64,000 nucleotides of DNA from Hydrogenibacillus schlegelii (GCF_001653195.1 NZ_JXBB01000066.1:24601-88600); one strand, 5' to 3'. Positions 45,310-54,594 are shown, counted from the stretch's first letter. Numbers and translations: made by a program. Notes: generated from the letters alone by a model not told the origin.

Positions 45310-45840
45310 TCAGCCGTCCAGCCGCACCTTAAAGAGCGGCTGACCGTATTCGACGAGCGTGCCGTTTTGGACCAGCACCTCGACGATGGTGCCGCTCACT
45401 TCCGCCTCGATCTCGTTAAACAGCTTCATCGCCTCGATGATGCAGACGACCGTCCCCGGCTCCACCCGATCGCCGACTTTGACGAACGGCGGCGCCCCGG
45501 GAGACGGCGCTTCGTAAAACGTCCCGACCATCGGGGCGGTAATGATATGTATTTCCGCTTCTTCCTCTGCGCTCGCCCCCGGGCCCGGACCGCCCGCCTG
45601 CGCCTCGCCGCCGGCCGGCGCACCGCCTTCCGGCGCCTTTCGCTCCGGAGGCGCTCCCGCAAACCCGGACGGTCCCGCCGCCGGCGCGGCGAAATGAAAT
45701 TCCTCCCGTCCGGCGGTAAGGCCGGGCGGCGTCTCTTTTTTGATGACGAGCCGTTCTCCTTCTTTTTCCCACTCCAGGTGCGTCACGCCGCTTTGATCGA
45801 TCAGGCGGATGAGTTCGCGGATTTCCTTGAACGAAAACAT
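45310..45840 (-). CDS. accB: Biotin carboxyl carrier protein of acetyl-CoA carboxylase
   Basis: A 176-aa carrier. The C-terminal biotinyl domain has [19 protein letters not shown] and the biotinylation site [12 protein letters not shown]. The N-terminal helix [20 protein letters not shown] and a Gly/Ala/Pro-rich linker of about 50 residues precede it. An extended -10 promoter stands just upstream, followed on the other side by the spoIIIA terminator. Confidence 0.96.
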   Translation of the reverse strand: MFSFKEIRELIRLIDQSGVTHLEWEKEGERLVIKKETPPGLTAGREEFHFAAPAAGPSGFAGAPPERKAPEGGAPAGGEAQAGGPGPGASAEEEAEIHIITAPMVGTFYEAPSPGAPPFVKVGDRVEPGTVVCIIEAMKLFNEIEAEVSGTIVEVLVQNGTLVEYGQPLFKVRLDG

Positions 45841-45881
45841 CGACGTCCGATGCCTCCTTACTCTCCCGGCCGCTCGTGCCC

Positions 45882-45890
45882 ATTATAGCA
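45882..45890 (-). promoter_or_regulatory. Extended -10 promoter of accBC
   Basis: TGCTATAAT on the minus strand (TG-n-TATAAT), about 40 bp upstream of the accB ATG. No good -35 element is seen at the usual distance. Confidence 0.6.
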
Positions 45891-45917
45891 TAACCGTCCG
45901 AAAGGAACCGCGGTCCA

Positions 45918-45950
45918 TAAAAAAGCCGCCGCCGCATACGGTCGGCGGCT
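45918..45950 (-). terminator. Terminator of the spoIIIA operon
   Basis: Minus strand: AGCCGCCG and CGGCGGCT arms with an 11-nt loop, followed by TTTTTTA. It lies about 75 bp after spoIIIAH and before the accB promoter. Confidence 0.88.
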
Positions 45951-46021
45951 TCGGGCCGGCTTCGTCGACCCGTCCCCCTCCCCGGCGACGCCGGCCAGCC
46001 CCGCGCTTCCTCGGACGGCGG

Positions 46022-46711
46022 TTACGGCCGGGCGCTCACGGTCACATCCGTTCCCCGCACCCCCATGTTGGTCGTCACCAGCTGGATGATCGACACGACG
46101 TCGTCGGGCTTAAGCCCCGGCGAGCGGACGACGACGTTGACCCGGTTGTCGTCAGCCATGACGACCGCATCGGCGTAACCTTTGGCCCGGATGAGCGACT
46201 CCACCAGCTGCTCCTTCGACTCCAGTTCCTCCAGACGATCCAGCCGGGCGCTCGCCTCCTTGGCCGCCGCCTCGTCCCCCTTGCCGAGCTGCTCGAAATA
46301 CCGCTCCATCTCCCGCGCCCGGGCCTGGTCCCGCTCCAGCCGGGCCGTGGCAAAATAATCGTCCTCCACCGGCACCGCCGTCGTCTTCGGCGCCGCGGAT
46401 CCCTCCGCCGGGGCCCCTCCGGCGACCGGAGCGCGGTCATCCGCCGCCGTGTTGAGGGCGGCATCGGCCGGCGATGGGGCGGCGCCCGAAGCCCGATCGG
46501 TCGGCGACGTTGTCTTCGCCTTCGAGGCCGCATCGGCCGGCGCGTTTTCCGTTCCCGGCCGGCCGGATCCGGCGCCCGGATCGTCCACCGCATATCGGGA
46601 CGAATCCGCCGGCGCCGTTCCGTCGTCCATGTAGAACAGGTAATACACCGAGAGGACGATGAGCAGCGTCAGCATCGTCATCAGCCAAAACGTCTGCCGC
46701 TTGGTCGACAT
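46022..46711 (-). CDS. spoIIIAH: Stage III sporulation protein AH
   Basis: A 229-aa bitopic protein whose extracellular domain binds SpoIIQ across the two sporulation membranes, forming the channel between mother cell and forespore. KRQTFWLMTMLTLLIVLSVY is the N-terminal anchor. A long Ala/Pro/Asp-rich spacer follows (about 35-110), then the YscJ-like ring domain with KEQLVESLIRAKGYADAVV. Last gene of the operon. The spacer is longer than in B. subtilis. Confidence 0.93.
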   Translation of the reverse strand: MSTKRQTFWLMTMLTLLIVLSVYYLFYMDDGTAPADSSRYAVDDPGAGSGRPGTENAPADAASKAKTTSPTDRASGAAPSPADAALNTAADDRAPVAGGAPAEGSAAPKTTAVPVEDDYFATARLERDQARAREMERYFEQLGKGDEAAAKEASARLDRLEELESKEQLVESLIRAKGYADAVVMADDNRVNVVVRSPGLKPDDVVSIIQLVTTNMGVRGTDVTVSARP

Positions 46712-46766
46712 CCGCTTCCCTCCCCGGTTCCTTAAGCGTCCCGCGCCCCCATGCGGCGCGCCTCCT

Positions 46767-47321
46767 TTAACGCACGGCCTTTTTCGGCACAACCGCCACC
46801 CGGTGCGGCGGCACATCGAGGGCGCGGCTCACGACGTCGGTGATCCAGGCCCGCACCGCGCCGCTTTCCGCCCCCTCCGCCACGACGACGACGCCCCGGA
46901 CGCGGGGCTTCAGCGTCTTCACCACCACCGGCGCCTCTCCGCCGCCCTGCGCGAGGCGGACGACCTCTTCGTCGACCGTCGCGTCGCCGATCGTCCGGCG
47001 TCCTCCCTGCCCGTCAGACTCCACCGTCTCCTGCCGGCTCGTGCGGGTGTTTTTTTCGTACACCCGCTCCTCCGTCGAATCGAGGTTCACCATCACCGTC
47101 ACCCGACCGACGCCGAGCACCTGCTCGAGCACCTCCGTCAGCATCGCCGCATACCGCGCTTCATACGCCGCCATCGTCTCTTCGGTCGCCGGCGCCGCGG
47201 CCTCCTTTGCCGGAGCCGGCGGCGGCCCCTCCCGCCCCCGGATCCCGCCCGCGAAAAGAGACGCGGCCAGGAGCGCGACGGCCAAAAGAAGGGGTGTGCG
47301 GGCTTTCGTCCAACCGTCCAC
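46767..47321 (-). CDS. spoIIIAG: Stage III sporulation protein AG
   Basis: A 184-aa ring-forming protein of the SpoIIIA-SpoIIQ channel. One membrane helix (residues about 10-25) is followed by an Ala/Glu/Pro-rich spacer and a ring-building domain with LGVGRVTVMVNLDSTEERVY; the inserted beta-triangle region (TSRQETVESDGQGGRRTI) and LKPRVRGVVVVAEGAESG agree with the family. Start GTG. Confidence 0.94.
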   Translation of the reverse strand: MDGWTKARTPLLLAVALLAASLFAGGIRGREGPPPAPAKEAAAPATEETMAAYEARYAAMLTEVLEQVLGVGRVTVMVNLDSTEERVYEKNTRTSRQETVESDGQGGRRTIGDATVDEEVVRLAQGGGEAPVVVKTLKPRVRGVVVVAEGAESGAVRAWITDVVSRALDVPPHRVAVVPKKAVR

Positions 47322-47366
47322 CCCCCTTCCTCCCTTCTCCGCGGCCTCATCCCGGCAGGCGGCCGG

Positions 47367-48026
47367 CTACGGCCCGACGATCCGGATCGCCGCGGCGGGA
47401 AGTCCGTAGCGCTCCCGGAAAAAACGGAGCACCTCCGCCTCCAGTTCCCGCCGCTCCACCGGCGCCCGACGGCCTGCGGAGCCGGCGGACGGAAAGGCGC
47501 CGAGCTCCACCCGGATCGCCTCCACCGTCCCGGCGTCCTGTGCCGGGTCGTCCGCCGGGACTTTGCTATCCGTTTTATGACCCTGTCCCCGGAAATAGAC
47601 CTCGACCGTCCGGACCTCCGGCGCCGGGCCGTCCCTCCCGAGGTGGACCCGCACCTCCGCCGGCCGGCCGACGGCCGCCGAAAGCCCGGCCGCCATCTCC
47701 CGCTCGAGAAGCTCCCGGGCGACCGCCGCCCGGGCCTCGACGCCGGCTTCCGCCAGCCTGGCCGTCTGGCGCGCGAGCGCCTGCCGGGCCGTCGCCCCGA
47801 ACGGATCGCTCCCGGCCCGCGCCATGCGCTCCCAAATCGCCCGCTCATCAAGCTCCCGAACGCCGAAGCGCGAAAACACCGGACCGACGAGCGCCACGAG
47901 AACGAAAAGCCCCAGCACAAAACGGACGTAGCGGCGCATCTGCCCGCTCGGAAGCACGAGATCGACGACCGTCGCCATCAGCACGACGAAGATGAGTTCC
48001 CGGATCCAGTCGGACAAAAATCGCAT
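47367..48026 (-). CDS. spoIIIAF: Stage III sporulation protein AF
   Basis: A 219-aa protein with two N-terminal membrane helices (residues about 8-27 and 34-52: FLSDWIRELIFVVLMATVVD, YVRFVLGLFVLVALVGPVF) and a soluble ring-like C-terminal domain (VRVHLGRDGPAP...VEVYFRGQG). Order and motifs match the fifth-from-last position in the spoIIIA operon. A 212-bp repeat-filled gap separates it from spoIIIAE. Confidence 0.92.
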   Translation of the reverse strand: MRFLSDWIRELIFVVLMATVVDLVLPSGQMRRYVRFVLGLFVLVALVGPVFSRFGVRELDERAIWERMARAGSDPFGATARQALARQTARLAEAGVEARAAVARELLEREMAAGLSAAVGRPAEVRVHLGRDGPAPEVRTVEVYFRGQGHKTDSKVPADDPAQDAGTVEAIRVELGAFPSAGSAGRRAPVERRELEAEVLRFFRERYGLPAAAIRIVGP

Positions 48027-48035
48027 CGTTCCCCC

Positions 48036-48226
48036 TCCGACGCCGCGACCTCCCCGGCCCGGCCAGCGACCCGACCGCGACCTTCCCGCCCCGACGGGCG
48101 GCCCGACCGTGACCCTTCCGGGCCGGCAAACGACCCGACCGAATCTTCCCGCCCCGGGAGACGGCCCGCCACGCAGCCCCCGGCCCGGCGGGCGACCCGG
48201 CCCCCTCCGACCGCCGGCCGGCCGCC
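48036..48226. repeat. Degenerate 32-bp tandem repeat between spoIIIAE and spoIIIAF
   Basis: Copies of CGACCCGACCG plus a C-rich remainder begin at 48067, 48099 and 48131, exactly 32 bp apart; weaker copies extend on both sides (near 48035, 48163 and 48193). The block fills nearly the whole 212-bp gap. There are no unique spacers, so it is not a CRISPR array. Confidence 0.75.
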
Positions 48227-48238
48227 GACGATCCGTCC

Positions 48239-49642
48239 CTAGCGGGCGAACAAGGACGCATTGGCCGCCACGAGAATGACGACAAGGGATAAAAAAAACA
48301 TCATCCCGAGGGCGGTGAGCACCGCAAACATGAACATGAGCGCCCCGCCGATCGACTCGAGCGCCCGGACGACCGGCCCGTTTTCCAGCGGCTGCAGCAC
48401 CGCCGCCGAAAACTGGTACACCAACGCGATCACGAACACCTTCGCCGCCGGATACGCCGCCGCAAGAAACAAGAGAAACACCCCGACGAGACCGACGGCA
48501 TTTTTGAGGAGCATCGCCGCCCCCATCACCGTCTCCGTCGCGTCGGAAAACATTCGGCCGAACACCGGCACCGTGCTCGAGACGACGTACTTCGCCGTCC
48601 GGAGCGCGACCCCGTCGGCGACCGCCGCCGCCGTCCCCTGGACCGACAGCACGCCGAGGAAAACCGTAAAAAAGACGCTTAAGGCCGTGATCGCCAGCCG
48701 GTTCAAAAGCCGCCCCAGGTTCGTCACCGCATACTGCTCCGAAAACAAACTCACAAGCGCCAGCACCGCCGAGAAGAAAAAGAGCGGAAAGACGACCTGA
48801 TCGATCACCACCGCGCTCGTGTGGACGAAAAACAAGACGAGCGGGTGAAACAGGCCCGACGAGAGCCCCCCGCCGGTCGCCGCGAGCAGCGAGAGGAGCA
48901 CCGGGAGAAGCGCCACCATCACCCCTTCCATCCCCTGGATCGCCCGGTGGGCGCTTTCCGTCGCCAGGCGAAAGCTGTCGAGGACGAGGGCGCTTAAAAT
49001 GAGAAACGTTACGTACTGCGCCACGCGGCTTACGGCCCGGTGTTCAAAGGCCCCCTGGATGTGCTCCAGCACCGTGCTGAAGACGGTGAGCAGGAGAAGG
49101 GTCGAAATCAGCCCCCCGAGGGCGACGAGTTCCCCGACGGCGTAGCGGAAGACCCCCCGGGCCGCTTCCGACCACGGGAGCCCCTGAAGCGCCTCCCGAA
49201 AGAGCCCCCGCACCTCCCCCGGCACCTCCGGCGGCAGATAGGCCCGATACGCCTCGAGCGACCGGCGATACGCCTGTTCGATCTCCGACAGATCGAGCGC
49301 CCGAAGTTCCAGCTCCACCGCCCGGTCGAGGAGCGCCGCCGCCCCGGAGCGCCCGTCCCCCGGCCCCGGCGCCAGCCCCTCGAAGCCGACGTCCGGCCCC
49401 GCCGGACCGGACGCCGGCCCCCCGACGACGATGTCCGGCTCCGCCGACCCGGCCGCCCGCCCCTCGCCGACGATTCCCGCGGCCGCCGCCCGCGCCGACG
49501 TAGGCGGCGTATGGCCCTCCGGTTCGGCCGCTTTCGGCCCGCCCCCCCAGAGCAACCAGAACACCGCCGCGCCGATCGCCCATCGGACGACCCGGTTCCG
49601 CCACCGGCGAAAGCGTTGAAACGCGCCTTCCTCGCTTCGCAC
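48239..49642 (-). CDS. spoIIIAE: Stage III sporulation protein AE
   Basis: A 467-aa polytopic protein with about eight membrane helices in its C-terminal two thirds (for example GLISTLLLLTVFSTVLEHIQ and VGVFLLFLAAAYPAAKVFVI). It is a membrane component of the SpoIIIA channel. The N-terminal signal/anchor (WAIGAAVFWLLWGG) is followed by an Ala/Gly/Pro-rich insert (about 40-115), making it about 70 residues longer than the B. subtilis protein. GTG start after GGGAGGAGG. Confidence 0.93.
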   Translation of the reverse strand: MRSEEGAFQRFRRWRNRVVRWAIGAAVFWLLWGGGPKAAEPEGHTPPTSARAAAAGIVGEGRAAGSAEPDIVVGGPASGPAGPDVGFEGLAPGPGDGRSGAAALLDRAVELELRALDLSEIEQAYRRSLEAYRAYLPPEVPGEVRGLFREALQGLPWSEAARGVFRYAVGELVALGGLISTLLLLTVFSTVLEHIQGAFEHRAVSRVAQYVTFLILSALVLDSFRLATESAHRAIQGMEGVMVALLPVLLSLLAATGGGLSSGLFHPLVLFFVHTSAVVIDQVVFPLFFFSAVLALVSLFSEQYAVTNLGRLLNRLAITALSVFFTVFLGVLSVQGTAAAVADGVALRTAKYVVSSTVPVFGRMFSDATETVMGAAMLLKNAVGLVGVFLLFLAAAYPAAKVFVIALVYQFSAAVLQPLENGPVVRALESIGGALMFMFAVLTALGMMFFLSLVVILVAANASLFAR

Positions 49643-49705
49643 CGCGCCGCCTCCTCCCCGCCCGCCGCCTGCCGATGCGGTGCCCCCGGCTTGGGCCTCG
49701 CCTCG

Positions 49706-50104
49706 CTACGGGATCAGCCTGAGCACCGCTTCGATGAGCGCCTCGATGATCGGCACCGCCATGAGGAGGATCATGAGCTTCCCGCCGAGCTCGATCTTTC
49801 CGGCGATCGACCCCTCCCCGGCGTCCCGGCTGATCTGGGCGGCAAAGTCGGCGATATATGCGACGGCGACGATCTTCAGGATCGTCGCGACGAAGAGCGT
49901 ATTCACCTTCGCCCGCTGCGCCAGGTCGGCCAGCAAGGCAACGATCTTCACCACATCGTCCAGAATGAGAAAAAAGAGCATCACGCCGGCGACCAGCACG
50001 ACAAAAAAAGCAAACGCCGGCCGCTCCGCTTTGAGCACCAGGCTGAGGGCCGTCGCCGTGAGTCCGATGCCGACGATTTGCCAGATCTCCATCTCCGTCT
50101 CCAC
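49706..50104 (-). CDS. spoIIIAD: Stage III sporulation protein AD
   Basis: A 132-aa membrane protein with four hydrophobic segments, including IVGIGLTATALSLVLKAERP and FAFFVVLVAGVMLFFLILDD, and VNTLFVATILKIVAVAYIAD. It precedes spoIIIAE, and like SpoIIIAC belongs to the SpoIIIAC/AD family. The nearby second ATG (METEM) is an alternative start. Confidence 0.94.
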   Translation of the reverse strand: METEMEIWQIVGIGLTATALSLVLKAERPAFAFFVVLVAGVMLFFLILDDVVKIVALLADLAQRAKVNTLFVATILKIVAVAYIADFAAQISRDAGEGSIAGKIELGGKLMILLMAVPIIEALIEAVLRLIP

Positions 50105-50116
50105 CCGCCGCCCTGC

Positions 50117-50320
50117 TCAATAGAAATGAAACACGCGCTGCAAATGTTGAAATAAATTTTGCAAGTATCCGGCGATCATGGAAAGCACGAAGACAAACCC
50201 GACGAGCGTCAGCCAGTCGGCCCAATCCTCCCGCCCCACCTGTTTGAGCACCGTATGGAGCATGCCGGTGATGATCCCCACCGCCGCCACGAGAAAGAGC
50301 GTCTGCGCCTCCGGCCCCAT
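50117..50320 (-). CDS. spoIIIAC: Stage III sporulation protein AC
   Basis: A 67-aa two-helix membrane protein (LFLVAAVGIITGMLHTVLKQ, GREDWADWLTLVGFVFVLSM), the standard length for SpoIIIAC. It lies 12 bp before spoIIIAD in the operon. Confidence 0.95.
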   Translation of the reverse strand: MGPEAQTLFLVAAVGIITGMLHTVLKQVGREDWADWLTLVGFVFVLSMIAGYLQNLFQHLQRVFHFY

Positions 50321-50335
50321 CCGTCTCCCTCCCGC

Positions 50336-50857
50336 CTACAAAAAGAGCACCAGCAAAAACAGCCCGAACAAAAAGCCGAACGCCCGAGCGAGCCGCCCGT
50401 AGCGGGCTTCCTCTTCCCGGGCCCGCGCCTCCAGCGCCTCCAGGGCCGAAAGGGCCAGGCGGAGGTGTCGAATTTGCGACGCCACGTCCGTCCGGCCGAG
50501 CACCTCGGCAAGGGCGGACACCGCCGCCTGCTCCTCCCGGCCGAGATGGGCCCGTGGAAAATGACGCTCTACCGCCTGACGGAACGCCGGCGCGAGGTCG
50601 TCCGTCCCGCCGGCGATCGCCTCGGCCACCTCGGCAAAAAACCCCGCGAGCGGTCCGGACGTCCCCGCCGCCAGACGGCGAAAGATCTCCTCCAAAGCCG
50701 TCCGGCCGTAGACGATCTCCGTCTCCATCCGGACGAGCGCCTCCCGAAGCGCCCGGAGCTGCCGCGGCCGCATCCGGTACCCCTCGGCGACGGCCAGACC
50801 GCTCCACAGGGAAAGCGCCCACAGCATCATCCCGAGCCATGCTTCGTGCATCGCCAT
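50336..50857 (-). CDS. spoIIIAB: Stage III sporulation protein AB
   Basis: A 173-aa helical protein with membrane segments at both ends (LGMMLWALSLWSGLAVAEGY and FGFLFGLFLLVLFL). RMRPRQLRALREALVRMETE and IVYGRTALEEIFRRLA match the family. It shares a general fold with T2SF-type platform proteins. ATG 50857 lies 8 bp after the spoIIIAA stop. Confidence 0.93.
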   Translation of the reverse strand: MAMHEAWLGMMLWALSLWSGLAVAEGYRMRPRQLRALREALVRMETEIVYGRTALEEIFRRLAAGTSGPLAGFFAEVAEAIAGGTDDLAPAFRQAVERHFPRAHLGREEQAAVSALAEVLGRTDVASQIRHLRLALSALEALEARAREEEARYGRLARAFGFLFGLFLLVLFL

Positions 50858-50865
50858 CCCCCCGG

Positions 50866-51930
50866 TCAGCCCGTCACCGCCCCGCCTCGAACGGCCGACG
50901 CTCCCTTCCGACTCCCCTCCCGCGCCGACCAGAGCACCCGAAGCGCTCCGTCGTAGACCGCCTGAACGCCGACGCCGCCCGCCTGTCGCCGGAGGACGAT
51001 CCACCGCTCGAACAGTCCGGCTTCCACCAGCGGGCGAAACGCCGGCCGCGTCCGAAGCGCCTCCGGCCGGTCCCCGTGGACCGTCGCCAGCACGACCACG
51101 CCCGCCGAAAGCGCCGTCCGGACGGCGGCAAGATCCGCCTCGCCGCCGAGCTCGTCGACCGCGACCACCTCCGGGCCGAGCGCCCGCACGGCCATGACAA
51201 TGCCTTCGGCCTTCGGCGTTCCGTCGAGCACGTCCGTCCGGGGTCCCACGTCGAACGACGGCACCCCGTCCACCGCCGCCGCGATCTCCGACCGCTCGTC
51301 GATCACGGACACCCGGCGGCCCTGAAGCCGGAACCGGTCCGAACCGGCGCTTAAAAGCCGAACCAGATCCCGAAGCACCGTCGTCTTCCCGCCCCGCGGC
51401 GGCCCCACGAGGATCGTGCTGAGAAGCCGATTGTTTTCCAGCACGTACGGAAGGAGCATCTCCCCCGCGCCGACGACCGGCCGCGGCAGGCGGATGTTGA
51501 GACTCCCGATCGAGCGCAGGCGGAGCACCCGCCCCCCTTCGACGACCGCTTCCCCGGCGACGCCGACCCGAATGCCCCCGGCGAGCGTCACGTACCCCCG
51601 CCGGATTTCTTCCTCCAGCGCATACACCGAATGGCGGGTCAGGATGGCAAACGTCCGCCGAACGTCGTCGGCCGACACCCGGACGGCCCCGTCCGTCGCC
51701 GCCCCGAGGCGCCCGTCCGGAGTCAAAAAGCCGGCCCGTTCCCCGGCGACGACTTCCACCGGCCGTCCGGCCCGGAGTCGAATTTCCTCGGGAAGCCCCG
51801 CGGCCGACAGCGCCTCAAGCGCCCTTCCGATCGCCGGCGGGAGCGCCGGAAGGAGCCGGGACCGCACCATCGCTCGCAGTCCGACCGTCTCCGAGGTCGG
51901 TTCTTTCGTCGACGCTCCAAATCCGGCCAC
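50866..51930 (-). CDS. spoIIIAA: Stage III sporulation protein AA (ATPase)
   Basis: The secretion-type ATPase of the SpoIIIA channel, about 354 aa. Walker A GPPRGGKTTVLRDLVRLL, RVSVIDERSEIAAA, Walker B-like VVAVDELGGEADLAAV and an ATVHG switch are present. GTG 51930 follows GAGGGGGGA; a longer reading would run into the promoter region. First gene of the operon. The C-terminal 25 residues are extra compared with B. subtilis (307 aa). Confidence 0.94.
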   Translation of the reverse strand: MAGFGASTKEPTSETVGLRAMVRSRLLPALPPAIGRALEALSAAGLPEEIRLRAGRPVEVVAGERAGFLTPDGRLGAATDGAVRVSADDVRRTFAILTRHSVYALEEEIRRGYVTLAGGIRVGVAGEAVVEGGRVLRLRSIGSLNIRLPRPVVGAGEMLLPYVLENNRLLSTILVGPPRGGKTTVLRDLVRLLSAGSDRFRLQGRRVSVIDERSEIAAAVDGVPSFDVGPRTDVLDGTPKAEGIVMAVRALGPEVVAVDELGGEADLAAVRTALSAGVVVLATVHGDRPEALRTRPAFRPLVEAGLFERWIVLRRQAGGVGVQAVYDGALRVLWSAREGSRKGASAVRGGAVTG

Positions 51931-51992
51931 CTGCGTCCCCCCTCGTCCGCCTATCCCCACCGTATGCGCCGCCCGTCCGCCTTAGAATCGAC

Positions 51993-52033
51993 AAAAAAAA
52001 GCGGACGATCGCCTCTCGGACGATCGCCCGCCG
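51993..52033 (-). terminator. Strong terminator after efp
   Basis: Minus strand: a stem of about 13 bp (GCGGGCGATCGTCC with GGCGATCGTCCGC, two wobble pairs) and then T8. It isolates the spoIIIA operon from the efp side. Confidence 0.9.
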
Positions 52034-52197
52034 TCACCGCCGGCATTTGTTTTACCGCTTTACCCCCGGAGCGCTGCCCTCGCCCGCCGCCGGACGGTCC
52101 ATTTCAAGGAGCGCCCCGATTCCGAACGCTGCGCCGGTTCCCCGAAAACCGCGCCGGTTCCGGAGATCGCTCCCCTTGCGAAGGCCGCCCCGGTCCC

Positions 52198-52755
52198 TCA
52201 CGCCCGGGAGACATATTCCCCGGAGCGGGTGTCGACGATGATCTTGTCCCCGACGTTGACAAAAAGCGGAACCGTCACCACGTACCCCGTCTCGAGCTTC
52301 GCCGGCTTCGATCCGCCGGACTGCGTATCGCCGCGGATCCCCGGCTCCGTCTCGACGACTTCCAGCACCACCGTGTTCGGCAGCTGAATGCCGATGATCT
52401 CCCCCTGGTACTGCACGATATGCACCGTCATGTTTTCTTTCAGGAAGTTCAGCTCGTACTCCAGCTGCTGCCGGTTCAGCGTCACCTGTTCGTAAGTGTT
52501 CATATCCATAAACGTATACTCATCGCCGCTTGCATACAGATACTGCATCTCCCGCGTCTCCACGTGGGCCCGGGGCACCTTTTCCCCTGCCCGGAACGTG
52601 TCTTCCCGGATGTTTCCGTTCCGCAAATTTTTTAATTTTACCCGCACAAAGGCCGAGCCCTTGCCGGGTTTGACATGCTGAAACTCCAGCACCTGCCAGG
52701 GATCGCCGTCGAGTTCGAGCGTGATGCCGTTTCGAAGGTCGTTCGTCGAAATCAT
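52198..52755 (-). CDS. efp: Translation elongation factor P
   Basis: A 185-aa factor that helps ribosomes through polyproline stretches. The three OB-like domains are complete; the tip loop [18 protein letters not shown] holds the lysine that Bacillus modifies. ATG 52755 ([17 protein letters not shown]) is the normal start; two upstream in-frame starts are less likely. The G+C-rich, Pro-rich proteome seen here would make EF-P especially useful (inference). Confidence 0.97.
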   Translation of the reverse strand: MISTNDLRNGITLELDGDPWQVLEFQHVKPGKGSAFVRVKLKNLRNGNIREDTFRAGEKVPRAHVETREMQYLYASGDEYTFMDMNTYEQVTLNRQQLEYELNFLKENMTVHIVQYQGEIIGIQLPNTVVLEVVETEPGIRGDTQSGGSKPAKLETGYVVTVPLFVNVGDKIIVDTRSGEYVSRA

Positions 52756-52911
52756 GCCCGTCATCCTTCCTGACCAAAGCTTCTCCACCATCTTAGCAAT
52801 CCCGCTTCATCTTCGCAATCCGACCTCTTCGCCATTCGGCCCCCTTCCCCTGCCAGCCCCAATAAATCGCTTCCCCGTTCATCCGATCGCTTAAGGGCGC
52901 TTTTCCGCCCG

Positions 52912-54000
52912 TCAGCCGACGACGACGAGGGCCTTCGTCGCCAGCGTCAACACCTCGACTCCCGCTTCCGTCACCAGCACGTCGTCCTCGATCCGCACCC
53001 CGCCCAGGCCGGGCAGATAAATGCCCGGCTCCACCGTCACGACCATCCCCGGCCGGAGCGCCTCTTCGCTTCGGGACGAGAGGGCCGGCTTTTCATGCAC
53101 TTCCAGACCGATGCCGTGACCGGTGCTGTGGCCGAAATACGGCCCGTATCCGGCCGCCTCGATGGCCGACCGGGCGGCCCGGTCCACTTCCCGGGCCAAA
53201 ACTCCCGGGCGCACCGCCTGAAGCGCCGCCTCCTGCGCCCGCCGGACGACCTCGTAGACCTCCAGGAGCCTCTCCGGCGGACGGCCGACGGCAAACGTTC
53301 GGGTGATGTCCGACACATACCCTTCGACGACGACGCCGAAGTCGAGCGTGACGAGCTCCCCGTCCCCGATCGGCCGATCGGACGCCGTACCGTGCGGCAG
53401 GCTTCCCCGTTCGCCGGAGGCGACGATCGTCGGAAAGGCGATCCCTTCCGCCCCCTGCCGCCTCAGGAAACTTTCAAGCTCGAGCGCCAGCTCCCGCTCC
53501 GTCATCCCCGGCCGGGCCATCTCAAGCGCGTACGTCACCCCGAGGTCCGCCAGCCGGCAGGCGGCGCGGATGCGCTCGATTTCGCCGGCCTCTTTCACCG
53601 TTCTCAGCGCTTCGACGAGCCCCGACGCCGGTACCCACTCCCCCGGGACCGCCTCCGAAAGAAGGCGAAAGTGCGCCACCGACAGATGCTCCGCCTCAAA
53701 CCCGATCCGCCGAGCGCCGGCGGCCGTCAAGTGTTCCGCCGCCCGATCCCAGTATCCGCCGCCGGCGGCGATGTCCACCTGAACGCCGATCGCTTCCGCC
53801 TGCGCCTGTTCTTCATAGCGAAAATCCGTGATCAAGACCGCCCGATCCTGAAGCACGACGACGAGGCCGGCCGACCCGGTAAAACCGGTCAGATACCGCC
53901 GATTCGGCCCGTGCGTCACCACGAGGGCCGAAAGCCCTTCGGCCCGCAGCCGTTCCTGAAGCCGGATCAGGCGTTCGTTTTTCTCCGGATGCTCCGTCAC
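52912..54000 (-). CDS. Xaa-Pro dipeptidase/aminopeptidase family protein (M24B)
   Basis: A 362-aa metallopeptidase of the YqhT/PepQ type. The creatinase-like N-domain has YLTGFTGSAGLVVVL. The pita-bread catalytic domain keeps the five metal ligands: Asp in VTLDFGVV, Asp in SDITRTFAVG, His in FGHSTGHGIGLEVHE, Glu in VEPGIYLPG and Glu in VRIEDDVLV. It lies between aroQ and efp, exactly as yqhT in B. subtilis, and begins 4 bp inside aroQ. Confidence 0.93.
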   Translation of the reverse strand: MTEHPEKNERLIRLQERLRAEGLSALVVTHGPNRRYLTGFTGSAGLVVVLQDRAVLITDFRYEEQAQAEAIGVQVDIAAGGGYWDRAAEHLTAAGARRIGFEAEHLSVAHFRLLSEAVPGEWVPASGLVEALRTVKEAGEIERIRAACRLADLGVTYALEMARPGMTERELALELESFLRRQGAEGIAFPTIVASGERGSLPHGTASDRPIGDGELVTLDFGVVVEGYVSDITRTFAVGRPPERLLEVYEVVRRAQEAALQAVRPGVLAREVDRAARSAIEAAGYGPYFGHSTGHGIGLEVHEKPALSSRSEEALRPGMVVTVEPGIYLPGLGGVRIEDDVLVTEAGVEVLTLATKALVVVG

Positions 54001-54560
54001 CGGTTCTTCTCCCCCAACTCCGGCGCCTTCAGCGCCGGGTTTTCCCCGCCGCTTTTTCCGAACCCGCCGGCAGCCCCTGAGTTTCCCCCATCGCCGGCAA
54101 GGCCGCCGAACGCGTCCGCGACGGCTTGTCCCCGAAGGTGCGCAAGAAGCCCCACGAGCGCAAGCTCATAACCGAGCGCCCCGAGCCCGCTCACCGTCCC
54201 GAGGACGACCGGTGCGACGAGGCTCCGGCGGCGAAACGCCTCCCGCCGATGCACGTTCGAAAGATGCACTTCCACCGCCGGGAGGCCGACCGCCGCCAGC
54301 GCATCCCGAATGGCCACGCTCGTATGAGTGTAAGCCGCAGGATTCAGAATGAGGCCGTCAAATTGCCCCGGGGCCGCGCCGATCCAGGCGACGATCTCCC
54401 CTTCGTGGTTGGACTGTCGGCACTCGACGAACGCCCCGAGCGCCCGGCCGAGCGCCCTGAGCCGCCCGTCGATCGCCTGAAGCGTCGTCCGGCCGTAGAT
54501 CTCCGGCTCCCGGGTCCCGAGAAGCTGCAGATTGGGCCCATGAATGACGAGAACGCGCAC
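53997..54560 (-). CDS. aroQ: 3-Dehydroquinate dehydratase, type II
   Basis: A dodecameric shikimate-pathway enzyme. VIHGPNLQLLGTREPEIYG, ECRQSNHEGEIVAWI, LILNPAAYTHTSVAIRDAL (catalytic Tyr and substrate Asn) and EVHLSNVHRREAFRRRS are diagnostic. The enzyme normally ends near residue 150; here about 37 Gly/Ala-rich residues follow. Confidence 0.95.
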   Translation of the reverse strand: MRVLVIHGPNLQLLGTREPEIYGRTTLQAIDGRLRALGRALGAFVECRQSNHEGEIVAWIGAAPGQFDGLILNPAAYTHTSVAIRDALAAVGLPAVEVHLSNVHRREAFRRRSLVAPVVLGTVSGLGALGYELALVGLLAHLRGQAVADAFGGLAGDGGNSGAAGGFGKSGGENPALKAPELGEKNR

Positions 54561-54594
54561 GCCCCCTCCCCCTTTCGCCGATCATTCTACCACG

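Noticed and set aside
48036..48226. Repeat array in spoIIIA as a CRISPR.
   Set aside because: The units are directly contiguous and degenerate, with no unique spacers and no cas genes.
51959..51966. CATACGGT upstream of spoIIIAA as a sigma-E -10.
   Set aside because: The -10 is a fair match and the place is right, but I found no ATA-containing -35 at the required distance, so it is not listed as a feature.
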